This document shows, piece by piece, positions 9,080-17,981 of a DNA stretch of 64,000 bases. The number at the start of each line of letters is the position of its first letter. The first letter of the stretch is position 1. The stretch lies in assembly GCF_029760915.1 (NCBI RefSeq), contig NZ_CP121685.1, forward strand, positions 186,001-250,000. Direction: 5' to 3'. A model generated the notes under the pieces. It did not search any database and was not told the DNA's origin. It worked only from the letters and a program-made list of their open reading frames with translations. The position numbers and the translations under genes were made by a program. The DNA is from Olleya sp. YS (GTDB taxonomy: Bacteria > Bacteroidota > Bacteroidia > Flavobacteriales > Flavobacteriaceae).

Positions 9080-9736
9080 ATGAAAACAAAAATTTTAACA
9101 ACAGTAATGACCTTAATCTTTTTACTAGTATCAAATCTAGCATTTAGTCAAAATGACTATTTAAAAATTACAAGAAGCAATAATAATGACGATTTTATAA
9201 AGTATCCTCCAGGTACAACTTTTAAACTTAAAGACGAAAAAGGCAAAGTGGTTTACAGTGACACATCATCAAATCGAGAATTTATAATTGATAAGTCTTA
9301 TACATTAACTGTGTTTCCTCCTTATAAAAAATCTTATAATACTTATAAGCTTACGGAAGGAAAACTAGAAATAAAAAACAATAAAGAATATTTTGTAGCA
9401 TTAAAAAAACATAAAAAAAAGAGTAAAACTAGTCAGAACAATAAATCAAAAAACGATAGTCAGGATAACAATAGTGAAGTAACCTATACAGGTGGCATAA
9501 GTATGAAAAAAACATTGCTTCCGTCAGCTGAAAAACTTAACACTTACAATGCAACTTTTGAATTCAGCAATGGTATAAAAGCGTCGTACAAAGATGGAAA
9601 GATGATGGCGACATTAGATGGTAAGACACTAAAAATTGAAAATAAATATTTGATTTATTCTGACTATGGCTTAATTAAATTAAGTTACAATCCAAATAAT
9701 GGTGAAACATGGTGGGTTTTTGATCCCAAAAAATAA
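9080..9736 (+). CDS. Secreted hypothetical protein
   Basis: The family is not recognised. A signal peptide of about 23 residues (ending LAFSQ) is followed by a beta-rich region, a lysine- and asparagine-rich linker at about 108-130 (KKHKKKSKTSQNNKSKN), and a C-terminal part with ASYKDGKMMATLDGKTL ending GETWWVFDPKK. It follows the outer-membrane receptor gene by 18 bases and ends at a bidirectional terminator, so it is probably the second gene of a receptor operon and may be a periplasmic or surface partner. The lysine-rich linker is unusual for its neighbourhood. Confidence 0.75.
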   Translation: MKTKILTTVMTLIFLLVSNLAFSQNDYLKITRSNNNDDFIKYPPGTTFKLKDEKGKVVYSDTSSNREFIIDKSYTLTVFPPYKKSYNTYKLTEGKLEIKNNKEYFVALKKHKKKSKTSQNNKSKNDSQDNNSEVTYTGGISMKKTLLPSAEKLNTYNATFEFSNGIKASYKDGKMMATLDGKTLKIENKYLIYSDYGLIKLSYNPNNGETWWVFDPKK

Positions 9737-9739
9737 TAA

Positions 9740-9771
9740 AAAAAAAGGGAAGCAGTAGCTTCCCTTTTTTT
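9740..9771. terminator. Bidirectional terminator between convergent genes
   Basis: GGGAAGC and GCTTCCC pair around a 4-nt loop, flanked by A and T runs on both sides. It serves the receptor operon on the plus strand and the MoxR gene on the minus strand. Confidence 0.9.
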
Positions 9772-9772
9772 A

Positions 9773-11239
9773 TTAAATACCGCTTATAAAACTACCATAA
9801 GGGTCTTTAAATTGTAATCCTTCTGTAAATCTATATTTACTTAATTGCTTATACTCTACTAAAGCCCAAAGCACAAATTCCTTTACAAAATAACTTTCTT
9901 GTTTTGATAATTTGGGTTGGTACTCGCCTAACAAATCATCTAAAGGTGATACTGCATCTAGTAAGGCTTTATATTCTTTATCTCGTAAATCATCCAATAA
10001 TTCGAAGCCTTCAGCATTATTAAAAAACCATGAGACAATATCGTCATACGGACTGTCATCTTCTTGTTTTTTTAGTTTTTCTATTTTTGGAAAAAATTCT
10101 GGAAACAAACTTTTTACTGCTTCGCCAATTAAATTATAAGCCACTTGTGCTGCACCTTCTTGCTCACCTTCATACACCAATTCTACCTTACCTGTAATGG
10201 CTGGAATAATTCCTAAAAAGTCAGATAATCTGACCGTTGTTGTTTTATCACCTGCTTTTAAACTACGTAACTCTGCTGTACTTAATAAATTTTCAAAAGC
10301 AGTAATACTTAATCGCGCACTAACACCACTTTTTTCGTCAATAAAATCACTTTCGCGAGCTTCAAACACAATTTGCTCTAATAAATCTTTAGCCAATTCT
10401 GGAACGTGAATGTTATCTTTTTGAAGTGCATCAGATTTTGCCTCTTGTTGCGTAATGATTTTTGCGGTTTCGATATCTGTAGGATAATGGGTTAAAATCT
10501 GTGAGCCAATTCTATCTTTTAAAGGCGTAACAATACTACCTCTATTAGTATAATCTTCTGGATTTGCTGTAAAGATAAACTGCATATCTAGTGGTAATCT
10601 CAACTTAAATCCTCTAATCTGAATATCGCCTTCCTGTAAAATATTAAATAAAGCGACTTGTATTCTAGCTTGTAAATCTGGTAACTCATTAATAACAAAA
10701 ATACATCTATTAGCACGTGGAATCATTCCGTAATGGATGACTCTGTCGTCTGCATAACTCAATTTTAAATTAGCAGCTTTTATAGGATCTACATCGCCAA
10801 TAATATCTGCAACTGTAACATCTGGTGTGGCTAGTTTTTCAGCAAAACGTTCGCTTCTATGTAACCAAGTAATTGGTGTAGCATCACCTTTTTCTTTAAT
10901 TAATTCGGTTGCTAAGCGCGAGATTGGTTGTAGTGGATCGTCATTAATTTCTGAACCTTCAACTACTGGAATATATTCGTCTAACAAATTCAGCATTAAA
11001 CGTGCTAAGCGTGTTTTGGCTTGACCACGTAATCCTAAAAAATTGATATTATGACGTGATAAAATAGCACGTTCCAACTCAGGAATTACAGTGTTTTCGT
11101 AACCATGAACACCTTTAAACGTGGTTTCTTTATTTTGTATTTTTTCAATTAAATTATATCTTAATTCGTCTTTAATAGATTTGCTTTGGTATTCAGCTTT
11201 TTTTAAATCTCCTAAAGTTTTTATTTCTTTTATATTCAT
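9773..11239 (-). CDS. MoxR/magnesium-chelatase-like AAA+ ATPase
   Basis: A Walker A variant GLRGQAKT lies at about residues 69-76, a Walker B-type stretch reads CIFVINELPDL, and the sensor segment FIFTANPEDYTNRG with an arginine-bearing helix PLKDRIGSQI follows. These are the marks of the MoxR/ChlI branch of AAA+ proteins. The C-terminal half (about 330-488) is helical. Such ATPases act as chaperones with VWA-domain partners, and the next gene upstream encodes one. The ATG at 11239 (MNIKEIKTL) was chosen because the longer in-frame ATG at 11260 lies inside a dispersed intergenic repeat. A clear terminator follows the stop. Confidence 0.92.
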   Translation of the reverse strand: MNIKEIKTLGDLKKAEYQSKSIKDELRYNLIEKIQNKETTFKGVHGYENTVIPELERAILSRHNINFLGLRGQAKTRLARLMLNLLDEYIPVVEGSEINDDPLQPISRLATELIKEKGDATPITWLHRSERFAEKLATPDVTVADIIGDVDPIKAANLKLSYADDRVIHYGMIPRANRCIFVINELPDLQARIQVALFNILQEGDIQIRGFKLRLPLDMQFIFTANPEDYTNRGSIVTPLKDRIGSQILTHYPTDIETAKIITQQEAKSDALQKDNIHVPELAKDLLEQIVFEARESDFIDEKSGVSARLSITAFENLLSTAELRSLKAGDKTTTVRLSDFLGIIPAITGKVELVYEGEQEGAAQVAYNLIGEAVKSLFPEFFPKIEKLKKQEDDSPYDDIVSWFFNNAEGFELLDDLRDKEYKALLDAVSPLDDLLGEYQPKLSKQESYFVKEFVLWALVEYKQLSKYRFTEGLQFKDPYGSFISGI

Positions 11240-11252
11240 ATATTTTTTCTTT

Positions 11253-11283
11253 TGTGACATCTTGACTGCGCTCGATGTGACAT
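11253..11283. repeat. Short dispersed intergenic repeat with direct TGTGACAT ends
   Basis: TGTGACAT occurs at both ends of a 31-bp stretch with the core GACTGCGCTCGA. Such GCGCTCGA-type snippets are scattered between genes in flavobacterial genomes. It lies between the MoxR and VWA genes and creates a false in-frame ATG for the MoxR gene. Confidence 0.5.
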
Positions 11284-11349
11284 TTTGTTTTAATTATTCA
11301 AAAAATTATTCATTAGAGTGAAAAAAAACTTTTCACTTTTAACTAACCC

Positions 11350-12477
11350 CTATCCTTTAATTCGTTTTTTTCTATTAGTTTCATAATCTTCAAAAATCAT
11401 TTCGCCTAATCCTTTTAATCCTGTATAAAAAGCTTTTCCTTGATTGGCATGCGTAAATTCTTCTACAAATTGCATTAAATATGGGTCTTGTGCAATCATA
11501 AACGTAGTGATTGGTATATGCAATTTTCTAGCTTGCTGCGCTTGTGCGTAACATTTATTAGTGATGTAAGGATTTAAACCATTACTGTCTTTATAATAAG
11601 TTCCGTCAGGTAATCGCAAACAGCTTGGTTTACCATCAGTTATCATAAAAATCTGCTTATTGGTGTTGCGTTTTCGGCGTAATAAATCCATAGCTAATTG
11701 TAAGCCTGCAACTGTATTAGTATGATAAGGTCCAACGTTTAGATATGGTAAATCTTTAATTTTTATTGGCCAAGCATCGTTACCAAAAACCAAAATATCT
11801 AAGGTGTCTTTTGGATAACGTGTTGTAATTAATTCGGCTAAAGCCATAGCGACTTTTTTTGCAGGAGTAATTCGGTCTTCTCCATATAAAATCATACTGT
11901 GACTAATATCTATCATCAAAACCGTACTCATCTGCGATTTGTGAGTCGTTTCTTCTATAACCAAATCGTCTTCGGTTAATTTAAAATCTCCAATACCATT
12001 ATTTATTTGTGCATTACGAAGACTTTCGGTCATAGACACTTTATCTAAAGCATCACCAAATTGGTAGTTTCTAAAATCACCAGTATGTTCGTCTCCTATG
12101 CCAACACCTTTACTTTTGTGGTTTCCAGAACCACTACGTTTGATGTTTCCAAATATTTGATCTAAAGCCGATTGTCTAATGGCACGTTCGGTTTTAGCTG
12201 TAATAGAAGTTCCTTTTTTACCATCAGGTTTAATCTCTTCTCTTATATAACCTTTGTCCTTTAAGTCTTCAATAAAATCTTCAATGGTATAATCAGGAGT
12301 AGTTAAATTGTATTCTTTATCCAATTCTCGTAGCCAATCTATAGCTTCATCAAAATCTCCAGAAGTATGTGTAATCAACTCTTTAAAAACATCAAAGAGT
12401 TTTTCAAAAGGGGTTTGCGAAGGCGAAGAATAAGGTTTAAACACAAACCCTTTTCTATTTAATTTTTCGTTTTTCAT
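11350..12477 (-). CDS. VWA-domain protein, partner of the MoxR ATPase
   Basis: The first 130 residues are charged and helical. The C-terminal half is a von Willebrand A domain with the metal-binding MIDAS motif DISHS (Asp190, Ser192, Ser194) in VLMIDISHSM, and later KQIFMITDGKPS. No signal peptide or membrane segment is visible, so it should act in the cytoplasm. MoxR-VWA pairs are widespread and are thought to insert cofactors or remodel complexes; the client is unknown here. The ATPase gene lies 110 bases downstream on the same strand, separated by a short repeat. Confidence 0.9.
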   Translation of the reverse strand: MKNEKLNRKGFVFKPYSSPSQTPFEKLFDVFKELITHTSGDFDEAIDWLRELDKEYNLTTPDYTIEDFIEDLKDKGYIREEIKPDGKKGTSITAKTERAIRQSALDQIFGNIKRSGSGNHKSKGVGIGDEHTGDFRNYQFGDALDKVSMTESLRNAQINNGIGDFKLTEDDLVIEETTHKSQMSTVLMIDISHSMILYGEDRITPAKKVAMALAELITTRYPKDTLDILVFGNDAWPIKIKDLPYLNVGPYHTNTVAGLQLAMDLLRRKRNTNKQIFMITDGKPSCLRLPDGTYYKDSNGLNPYITNKCYAQAQQARKLHIPITTFMIAQDPYLMQFVEEFTHANQGKAFYTGLKGLGEMIFEDYETNRKKRIKG

Positions 12478-12615
12478 GCACTATAAAAATACTGCTTTAT
12501 TTTATAAAAATTTTTAATAGTTTGTTAAAGCCTCAAAAAAAATTGAGTACTAAATAATTTCAGCATTTGTTTTAAATGTTTTAAATTGTTTGACATAACC
12601 AAAATCTAAAACACA

Positions 12616-12912
12616 ATGAAAAAACTATTATTAATTCCTATAGTAGCTGCGTTAGCACTTAACATGTCTTGTAAAGAGTCTGCGTCAGAAAAATTAGTAG
12701 ATGAAATGGAGGAACACCAAGAAAAAATGGAGACTCATGCGGACAATATAGAAGATGCTACAGAATATGTTGAAGAAGGATTTGAAAATTTAGAAGCTGC
12801 TGTAGAGTATTTTAAGAAAGCACTCGAAGAAGTTGAAGATCCTAAAGAGCGTAAAATTATTAGAGAACGTATTATTAAAATTATGGATGATATTGAGCTT
12901 AAAAATCAGTAA
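12616..12912 (+). CDS. Small acidic putative lipoprotein
   Basis: The 98-residue product begins with a short signal ending LNMSC (Cys19), followed by Lys-Glu, a Bacteroidota-style lipoprotein start although the lipobox is weak. The mature part is a strongly acidic amphipathic helix rich in Glu, with repeats of the type ATEYVEEGFENLEAAVEYFKK, likely a coiled coil. The family is not recognised. It stands alone, with a terminator at 12978-13007. Confidence 0.72.
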   Translation: MKKLLLIPIVAALALNMSCKESASEKLVDEMEEHQEKMETHADNIEDATEYVEEGFENLEAAVEYFKKALEEVEDPKERKIIRERIIKIMDDIELKNQ

Positions 12913-12977
12913 ACTGACAATTAATACTACTAAAGCACACAAAAGTTAAAAAAGAAACTTTTATCTTTTTTGTTAGA

Positions 12978-13007
12978 ATGCAAGATTTAATGTCTTGCAT
13001 TTTTTTT
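12978..13007 (+). terminator. Terminator after the small lipoprotein gene
   Basis: ATGCAAGA (12978-12985) and TCTTGCAT (12993-13000) form a perfect 8-bp stem with a 7-nt loop and a T run. A longer reading of the next gene would begin inside this stem, which argues for the later start at 13035. Confidence 0.85.
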
Positions 13008-13034
13008 ATCTTCATGGCTTACAAAAAAAAACCG

Positions 13035-16000
13035 ATGAAAAAATTATTTACGCTTACAATCTTCTTCTGCTTAACATTACTTTCTGCTCAGGAATTCTCA
13101 ATGGATTTAGTCAAAAATATGAAACCTAGAAACATTGGTCCAGGAGGTATGTCTGGTCGTGTAACTAGCATTGACGTAGTACATAGTAATCCAGACATCA
13201 TGTACGTTGGTACAGCTTCTGGTGGGCTTTGGAAATCGACTTCGGGAGGTATCCAATGGGAACCTGTTTTTGATAAGGAAGCGACCGCCTCTGTTGGTGC
13301 TGTAGCAATCCAACAATCCAACCCTAGTGTTATTTGGGTAGGAACAGGAGAGGGTAATCCAAGAAACAGTTTAAATGGTGGTTATGGTATATATAAATCG
13401 TTAGATGCAGGAAAAACTTGGACTCTAATGGGATTAGAAAAAACGCGTCACATTCATCGCGTTATTATAGATCCTACAAATCCTAACGTAGTTTACGCTG
13501 CTGCAATTGGTAGTCCTTGGGGAGAACACCCAGAACGTGGTGTGTATAAAACTATTGATGGTGGTAAAACTTGGAAAAAAATACTATTTGCTAATAATAA
13601 AACTGGTGCTGCAGATTTAATAATGGACCCAACCAATCCTAATAAATTAATTGCTACCCTTTGGGAACATAAGCGTGATCCTTGGTTTTTTAAATCTGGA
13701 GGAGCAGGTTCTGGTTTACATATCACTCATGATGGAGGAGAAAACTGGACCAAAATAACAGATAAAGAAGGCTTTCCTAAAGGTGAATTAGGACGAATTG
13801 GTGTTGCAATTGCAAGAAACAAGCCTAATATTATTTATGCGTTAGTTGAAGCTAAAAAAAACGCACTTTACAGAAGTGAAGATGGTGGTTTTAAATGGAA
13901 AAAAGTCAATGATAAATCAGACATTGGCAACAGACCATTTTACTATTCTGAAATCTATGTTGATCCACAAAACGAAAACAGAGTCTATTCCATCTACACC
14001 TATGTAAATGTTAGTGAAGATGGCGGAAAAAACTTCAAACAACTTATGCCAGCTTATGGTGTTAGTAATGGTGTACATCCAGATCATCATGCGTGGTGGA
14101 TTCATCCAACTAATGGTAATTTTATGATAGATGGTAATGATGGTGGAATGAATATTACCAAAGATGGCGGTAAGAATTGGCGTTTTATTGGTAATCTTCC
14201 TATTGCTCAATTTTACCATATTAATGTTGATAATGAGTTTCCTTATAACGTCTATGGTGGTATGCAAGATAATGGATCATGGAGAGGTCCTGCTTACGTT
14301 TGGCGTGCGCAAGGTATACGTAATAGCTATTGGCAAGAAATTAGTTTTGGTGATGGTTTTGATGTCGTACCAGATAAAGACGACTCACGTTATGGATGGT
14401 CTATGAGCCAACAAGGTTATGTTAGCAGATACGATTGGCAAACTGGTAATAATTATGGTGTAAAACCAACACATCCAGATAAAGATGTAGTACTAAGATT
14501 TAATTGGAATAGTGCAATTAATATTGACCCTTTTGATAATAGCACCATCTATTTTGGAAGTCAATTTGTACATAAATCTACCGACAAAGGATTGACTTGG
14601 ACAGTTATCTCACCTGACTTAACTACAAACGATCCAGACAAGCAAAAACAGCATGAAAGTGGCGGAATAACAATGGATGCAACAGGTGCAGAAAACCATT
14701 GTAGCATATTAGTTATCGAGCCTTCTCCAGTAGAAAAAGATGTACTTTGGATTGGTACCGATGATGGTAAAGTACACATCACAAAAAATGGAGGACAAAC
14801 GTATGAAGATGTTTCTAATAACCTGAGAGGATTACCTAAGGGAAGTTGGATTCCACAAATAAAAGCTAGTAATAAAAATAAAGGTGAAGCTTTACTAATT
14901 GCCAACGATTATAGACGTTTCAACTACACACCTTATGCTTACAGAACTAAGAATTATGGAAAAACTTGGGAACGTATCGTAGATGAAAATGATGTAAAAA
15001 GTTACGCACTAGCAATAGTTGAAGATTTGGAAGAACCCAATTTGATGTTTTTAGGGACAGATGATGGACTATATGTCTCTATAGATGCAGGAAATAAATG
15101 GACCAAATGGACTAATGGTTTTCCAACAACTTCTGTTAAAGATTTAGTAATTCATCCAAGAGAACACGATTTGGTAATTGGTACGTTTGGACGAGCTGCT
15201 TGGATTTTGGATGATATTAGACCACTACGTGCTATTGCAAAAAACAAACAGGTAATAAATAATAAAATAAAACTCTTCTCTCCTCCTACTGCCTATCAGG
15301 CTGCTTACCAACAACCAACAGGAAGTCGTTTTGGTGCAGATGCGATGTTTAATGGCGAAAACAGAAGAGGTGGTGCACAATTCACCTATTTTGTTAATCC
15401 TGTAAAACCTGCAATAGAAGACCAGGAAAAAGATAAAAAAGAAGATAATGAAGCTAAAAACAGGAATAATAATAATAATAATAATAATGATGTTAAATGG
15501 GATTCCATTACACTTAAAATATATGATGGAGATCGCTTAATTCGTACATTAAAATGTAAAGTTCCAAAAGAAAAAGGACTGCACAAATGGACTTGGAGAA
15601 TGGATGAAAAAGGTGGAGACAGACCGTCTAGAACTATTAGAAAACGTAAATCTGAACCCTCTGGAGTTTCTGTAAAACCCGGAAATTACAAAGCTGTTTT
15701 AGAGTATGGAGATCAAAAAGATGAAACAACTATAATAGTTGCTTCAGATCCTAGATTAGAAGTTTCAACACAAAATATAGAAGACGTATATGCTGCTTTA
15801 AAAGAAATTGAAAGTATGCGTCAAATTGCTGCTGATGCTACAAATCAATTATTAAAAAATAAAAAATTAGTAGAAAAATATAAAACTGAATTAACAGATT
15901 TAGATAAAGAAAAATACAAAGATGAAATACAAGCATCCAAAGATATTATCAAAGAAATTAATGAAATTATTGATGTATTTGTGGGTAAAGAAGATAAACG

Positions 16001-16256
16001 TCAAGGTATTACAAAAACTTTAGACATAAGCGTTAATGATAGATTAGGTGCTGCGTCATGGTATGTTGGTTCTAGACAAACCGGTTTAACAACTACCGAA
16101 AAAACATTAATGCAGCATGCAAAAACCGATTTAAATACAGCTTTAGAGAAAACTAATAGCTTTTTTAATGAAACCTTTAAGCCTTATTACCAAACTATTA
16201 GTAATATAAACATGACCAAAGGTATTGACGAGATAAAAATGTTTAAGTTAGATTAA
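13035..16256 (+). CDS. Secreted VPS10/BNR (sortilin-like beta-propeller) protein
   Basis: A signal peptide (MKKLFTLTIFFCLTLLSAQ) is followed by a large propeller region with about eleven Asp-box motifs of the type SxDxGxTW, for example SLDAGKTWT, TIDGGKTWKK, THDGGENWTK and SIDAGNKWTK. A C-terminal beta domain (GLHKWTWRMDE, KPGNYKAVLEYG) and a helical tail follow. The family is often named glycosyl hydrolase or VPS10-domain protein, but catalytic activity is unproven. An Asn tract encoded by eight AAT codons lies at 15465-15488. The start at 13035 is chosen because the earlier in-frame ATG sits in a terminator stem. The product is 1073 residues and ends one base before the next gene. Confidence 0.9.
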   Translation: MKKLFTLTIFFCLTLLSAQEFSMDLVKNMKPRNIGPGGMSGRVTSIDVVHSNPDIMYVGTASGGLWKSTSGGIQWEPVFDKEATASVGAVAIQQSNPSVIWVGTGEGNPRNSLNGGYGIYKSLDAGKTWTLMGLEKTRHIHRVIIDPTNPNVVYAAAIGSPWGEHPERGVYKTIDGGKTWKKILFANNKTGAADLIMDPTNPNKLIATLWEHKRDPWFFKSGGAGSGLHITHDGGENWTKITDKEGFPKGELGRIGVAIARNKPNIIYALVEAKKNALYRSEDGGFKWKKVNDKSDIGNRPFYYSEIYVDPQNENRVYSIYTYVNVSEDGGKNFKQLMPAYGVSNGVHPDHHAWWIHPTNGNFMIDGNDGGMNITKDGGKNWRFIGNLPIAQFYHINVDNEFPYNVYGGMQDNGSWRGPAYVWRAQGIRNSYWQEISFGDGFDVVPDKDDSRYGWSMSQQGYVSRYDWQTGNNYGVKPTHPDKDVVLRFNWNSAINIDPFDNSTIYFGSQFVHKSTDKGLTWTVISPDLTTNDPDKQKQHESGGITMDATGAENHCSILVIEPSPVEKDVLWIGTDDGKVHITKNGGQTYEDVSNNLRGLPKGSWIPQIKASNKNKGEALLIANDYRRFNYTPYAYRTKNYGKTWERIVDENDVKSYALAIVEDLEEPNLMFLGTDDGLYVSIDAGNKWTKWTNGFPTTSVKDLVIHPREHDLVIGTFGRAAWILDDIRPLRAIAKNKQVINNKIKLFSPPTAYQAAYQQPTGSRFGADAMFNGENRRGGAQFTYFVNPVKPAIEDQEKDKKEDNEAKNRNNNNNNNNDVKWDSITLKIYDGDRLIRTLKCKVPKEKGLHKWTWRMDEKGGDRPSRTIRKRKSEPSGVSVKPGNYKAVLEYGDQKDETTIIVASDPRLEVSTQNIEDVYAALKEIESMRQIAADATNQLLKNKKLVEKYKTELTDLDKEKYKDEIQASKDIIKEINEIIDVFVGKEDKRQGITKTLDISVNDRLGAASWYVGSRQTGLTTTEKTLMQHAKTDLNTALEKTNSFFNETFKPYYQTISNINMTKGIDEIKMFKLD
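15465..15488 (+). repeat. (AAT)8 triplet repeat inside the BNR gene
   Basis: Eight perfect AAT codons encode an Asn tract in a charged linker between the propeller and the C-terminal beta domain. Changes in copy number would keep the frame and only alter linker length. Confidence 0.9.
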
Positions 16257-16257
16257 C

Positions 16258-16743
16258 ATGAAAAGCATCCCTTTTGAAGTTACTTTAGCGGATCAATACA
16301 GTATTATAATTCCTGAAAAATACGTACAACCGTTTTTAGATAAACATTTGAGTCGTGTTAAAATTAAAGCTAGCCATAATGAGCATTCCATAGATTATCA
16401 CGCAGCACTCAAAAAAGAAAAGACAGGTTTAATCCGTACGTATTTTAGTAAAGCAAAACAAAAAGAATTAGGGATTTATATAAACGACTATTTTACTGTT
16501 CAATTATTTGAAGACCAATCCAAATATGGTGTAGAAATGCCTGAATCTTTGGACGCTGTTTTACTGAGTGATTACGAGGCTTTTAAAATTTTTGAAAGCT
16601 TGACTCCTGGTAAACAACGTAGTATAATATATACTATTAAACGTCTTAAAAATGTTCAAAAACAAGTAGATAAATCTATAATAATGACAGATAATTTAAA
16701 AAGAGGAATCACTGACCTAAAACTTTTATTTAAAATTAATTAA
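16258..16743 (+). CDS. YdeI/OmpD-associated (OmdA-like) protein
   Basis: This 161-residue cytoplasmic protein starts one base after the BNR gene stop. Its C-terminal helical part, FESLTPGKQRSIIYTIKRLKN, matches the OmdA pattern (FxxLxPGKxRxxxxxI) of bacteriocin-protection family proteins. The N-terminal half is beta-rich, with EVTLADQYSIIIPEKYV, similar to the DUF1905 type. It is a distant relative of the protein at 4130-4702, and both sit directly behind a gene for a secreted protein. The molecular function is unknown. Confidence 0.72.
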   Translation: MKSIPFEVTLADQYSIIIPEKYVQPFLDKHLSRVKIKASHNEHSIDYHAALKKEKTGLIRTYFSKAKQKELGIYINDYFTVQLFEDQSKYGVEMPESLDAVLLSDYEAFKIFESLTPGKQRSIIYTIKRLKNVQKQVDKSIIMTDNLKRGITDLKLLFKIN

Positions 16744-16810
16744 TAGCAAGTAATTTGCAAAAGCATAAATATCTGCTTAACTTTCTAGATTAAACCAAAA
16801 AACTATAAAA

Positions 16811-17368
16811 ATGAAAAAAATAAACTTAATATTATTAGCACTTACTTTAGTAATAACAGTAAGTTGTAAAAAAGATAAAACTGCACCAGAAACAGAAAAA
16901 ACAGTAGCAGAAACTGCTAAAAAAGTTAAAGTGAAATTAGAGTCTAAAAGCGGAAGTAATGTAACCGGAAATGCTGTTTTCACAGAAGAAGATGGTCAAA
17001 TCAAATTTACTGCGATGATTAGTGGTTTAGAGCAAGGCACACACGCTATTCATATTCATGAAAAAGCTGACTGTTCTTCTGATGATGGAAAATCTACAGG
17101 TGGACACTGGAACCCTACAGGAGCACCTCATGGACAATGGGGAAGCTCAGCAGGTTATCATAAAGGTGATATTGGTAATTTAGAAGCAGATGCGGAAGGT
17201 CATGCTATGATTATGCTTAAAACTGACGAATGGTGCATTGGTTGTAGTGACAAAAACAAAGATGTTTTAGGAAAAGCTATTATAGTGCATGCAGGAACAG
17301 ACGACTTTACAACACAACCTACAGGAGCAGCTGGTGGACGTGTAAGTTGTGGTGGCATTATAAAATAA
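16811..17368 (+). CDS. sodC: Superoxide dismutase [Cu-Zn], lipoprotein form
   Basis: A lipoprotein signal ends VITVSC (Cys19) followed by Lys-Lys-Asp. The SodC fold signature is complete: His81 and His83 in HAIHIHEKADC, GGHWNPTGAPHG (His99, His107), YHKGDIGNL, and IIVHAGTDDF for the last His. Cys88 and the late Cys in GRVSCG should form the family disulfide. The enzyme converts superoxide to hydrogen peroxide and oxygen at the periplasmic face of a membrane. A terminator follows, so it is probably transcribed apart from the downstream ECF sigma gene. It fits the oxidative-stress theme seen in dps and oxyR. Confidence 0.95.
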   Translation: MKKINLILLALTLVITVSCKKDKTAPETEKTVAETAKKVKVKLESKSGSNVTGNAVFTEEDGQIKFTAMISGLEQGTHAIHIHEKADCSSDDGKSTGGHWNPTGAPHGQWGSSAGYHKGDIGNLEADAEGHAMIMLKTDEWCIGCSDKNKDVLGKAIIVHAGTDDFTTQPTGAAGGRVSCGGIIK

Positions 17369-17386
17369 AAACAATAAACGTTATTT

Positions 17387-17416
17387 AAAAAAAATCGCTT
17401 TATGGCGATTTTTTTA
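17387..17416 (+). terminator. Terminator after sodC
   Basis: AATCGC and GCGATT with long A and T flanks form a stem with a 6-nt loop and a T run. Confidence 0.87.
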
Positions 17417-17452
17417 TGTTTTATTGATATATTCGGACAACATTAAATATTT

Positions 17453-17980
17453 ATGGATTTAGACACTTTAGTATTACAATTTAAAAACAAAGACGAAAAA
17501 GCTTTCGAGAAACTTTATAATATGTATAAAGATAGTATGCATGGTGTTATCTACAACATTGTTAGAGATAATGACATAGCAGAAGAAGTCATGCAAGATG
17601 TGTTTATTAAAGCTTGGCATAAATCCGATAGTTATGACGTAACAAAAGGACGTTTTTTTACATGGTTAATTAACATATCCAGAAATGCAGCGATAGATAA
17701 AACCAGATCCAAGTCTTTTAAAAATTCAGGTAAAAACCTTAACTCCGATTATTTCGTAGATATTATACAATCACAAGACAGTTTAGATGATTCAACAGAT
17801 GCAATAGGCATCAAAAAGTTTGTTAATAAACTGGCTAAAAAATGTATAGAAGTTATTGAGCTATTATACTTTAAAGGTTTCACACAAAAAGAAGCTTCAG
17901 AAGAGTTAGATATGCCAATAGGGACTATAAAAACACGAAACAGAAATTGTATTAAAGAATTAAGAGAAGCCGTATTATAA
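17453..17980 (+). CDS. ECF-type RNA polymerase sigma factor
   Basis: Region 2 is visible at about residues 10-80 (DNDIAEEVMQDVFIKAWHKS, FFTWLINISRNAAID) and region 4 at about 120-170 (FKGFTQKEASEELDMPIGTIKTR, a helix-turn-helix). At 175 residues it has the normal ECF length with no extension. Its gene ends one base before an RskA-like anti-sigma gene, the usual SigK/RskA arrangement, so its activity should be held back by that protein until a signal arrives. The target promoters are unknown; the divergent or nearby sodC and DUF4331 genes are candidates by position only. Confidence 0.95.
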   Translation: MDLDTLVLQFKNKDEKAFEKLYNMYKDSMHGVIYNIVRDNDIAEEVMQDVFIKAWHKSDSYDVTKGRFFTWLINISRNAAIDKTRSKSFKNSGKNLNSDYFVDIIQSQDSLDDSTDAIGIKKFVNKLAKKCIEVIELLYFKGFTQKEASEELDMPIGTIKTRNRNCIKELREAVL

Positions 17981-17981
17981 T

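Noticed and set aside
12978-13034. N-terminal extension of the BNR protein from 12978
   Set aside because: It would start within a perfect terminator stem, and the signal peptide begins only at 13035.
13088-14905. Several long open frames on the minus strand opposite the BNR gene (13088-13321, 13493-13726, 13917-14267, 14561-14905)
   Set aside because: They lie wholly inside a well-supported plus-strand gene and have no family motifs, start signals or spacing of their own.
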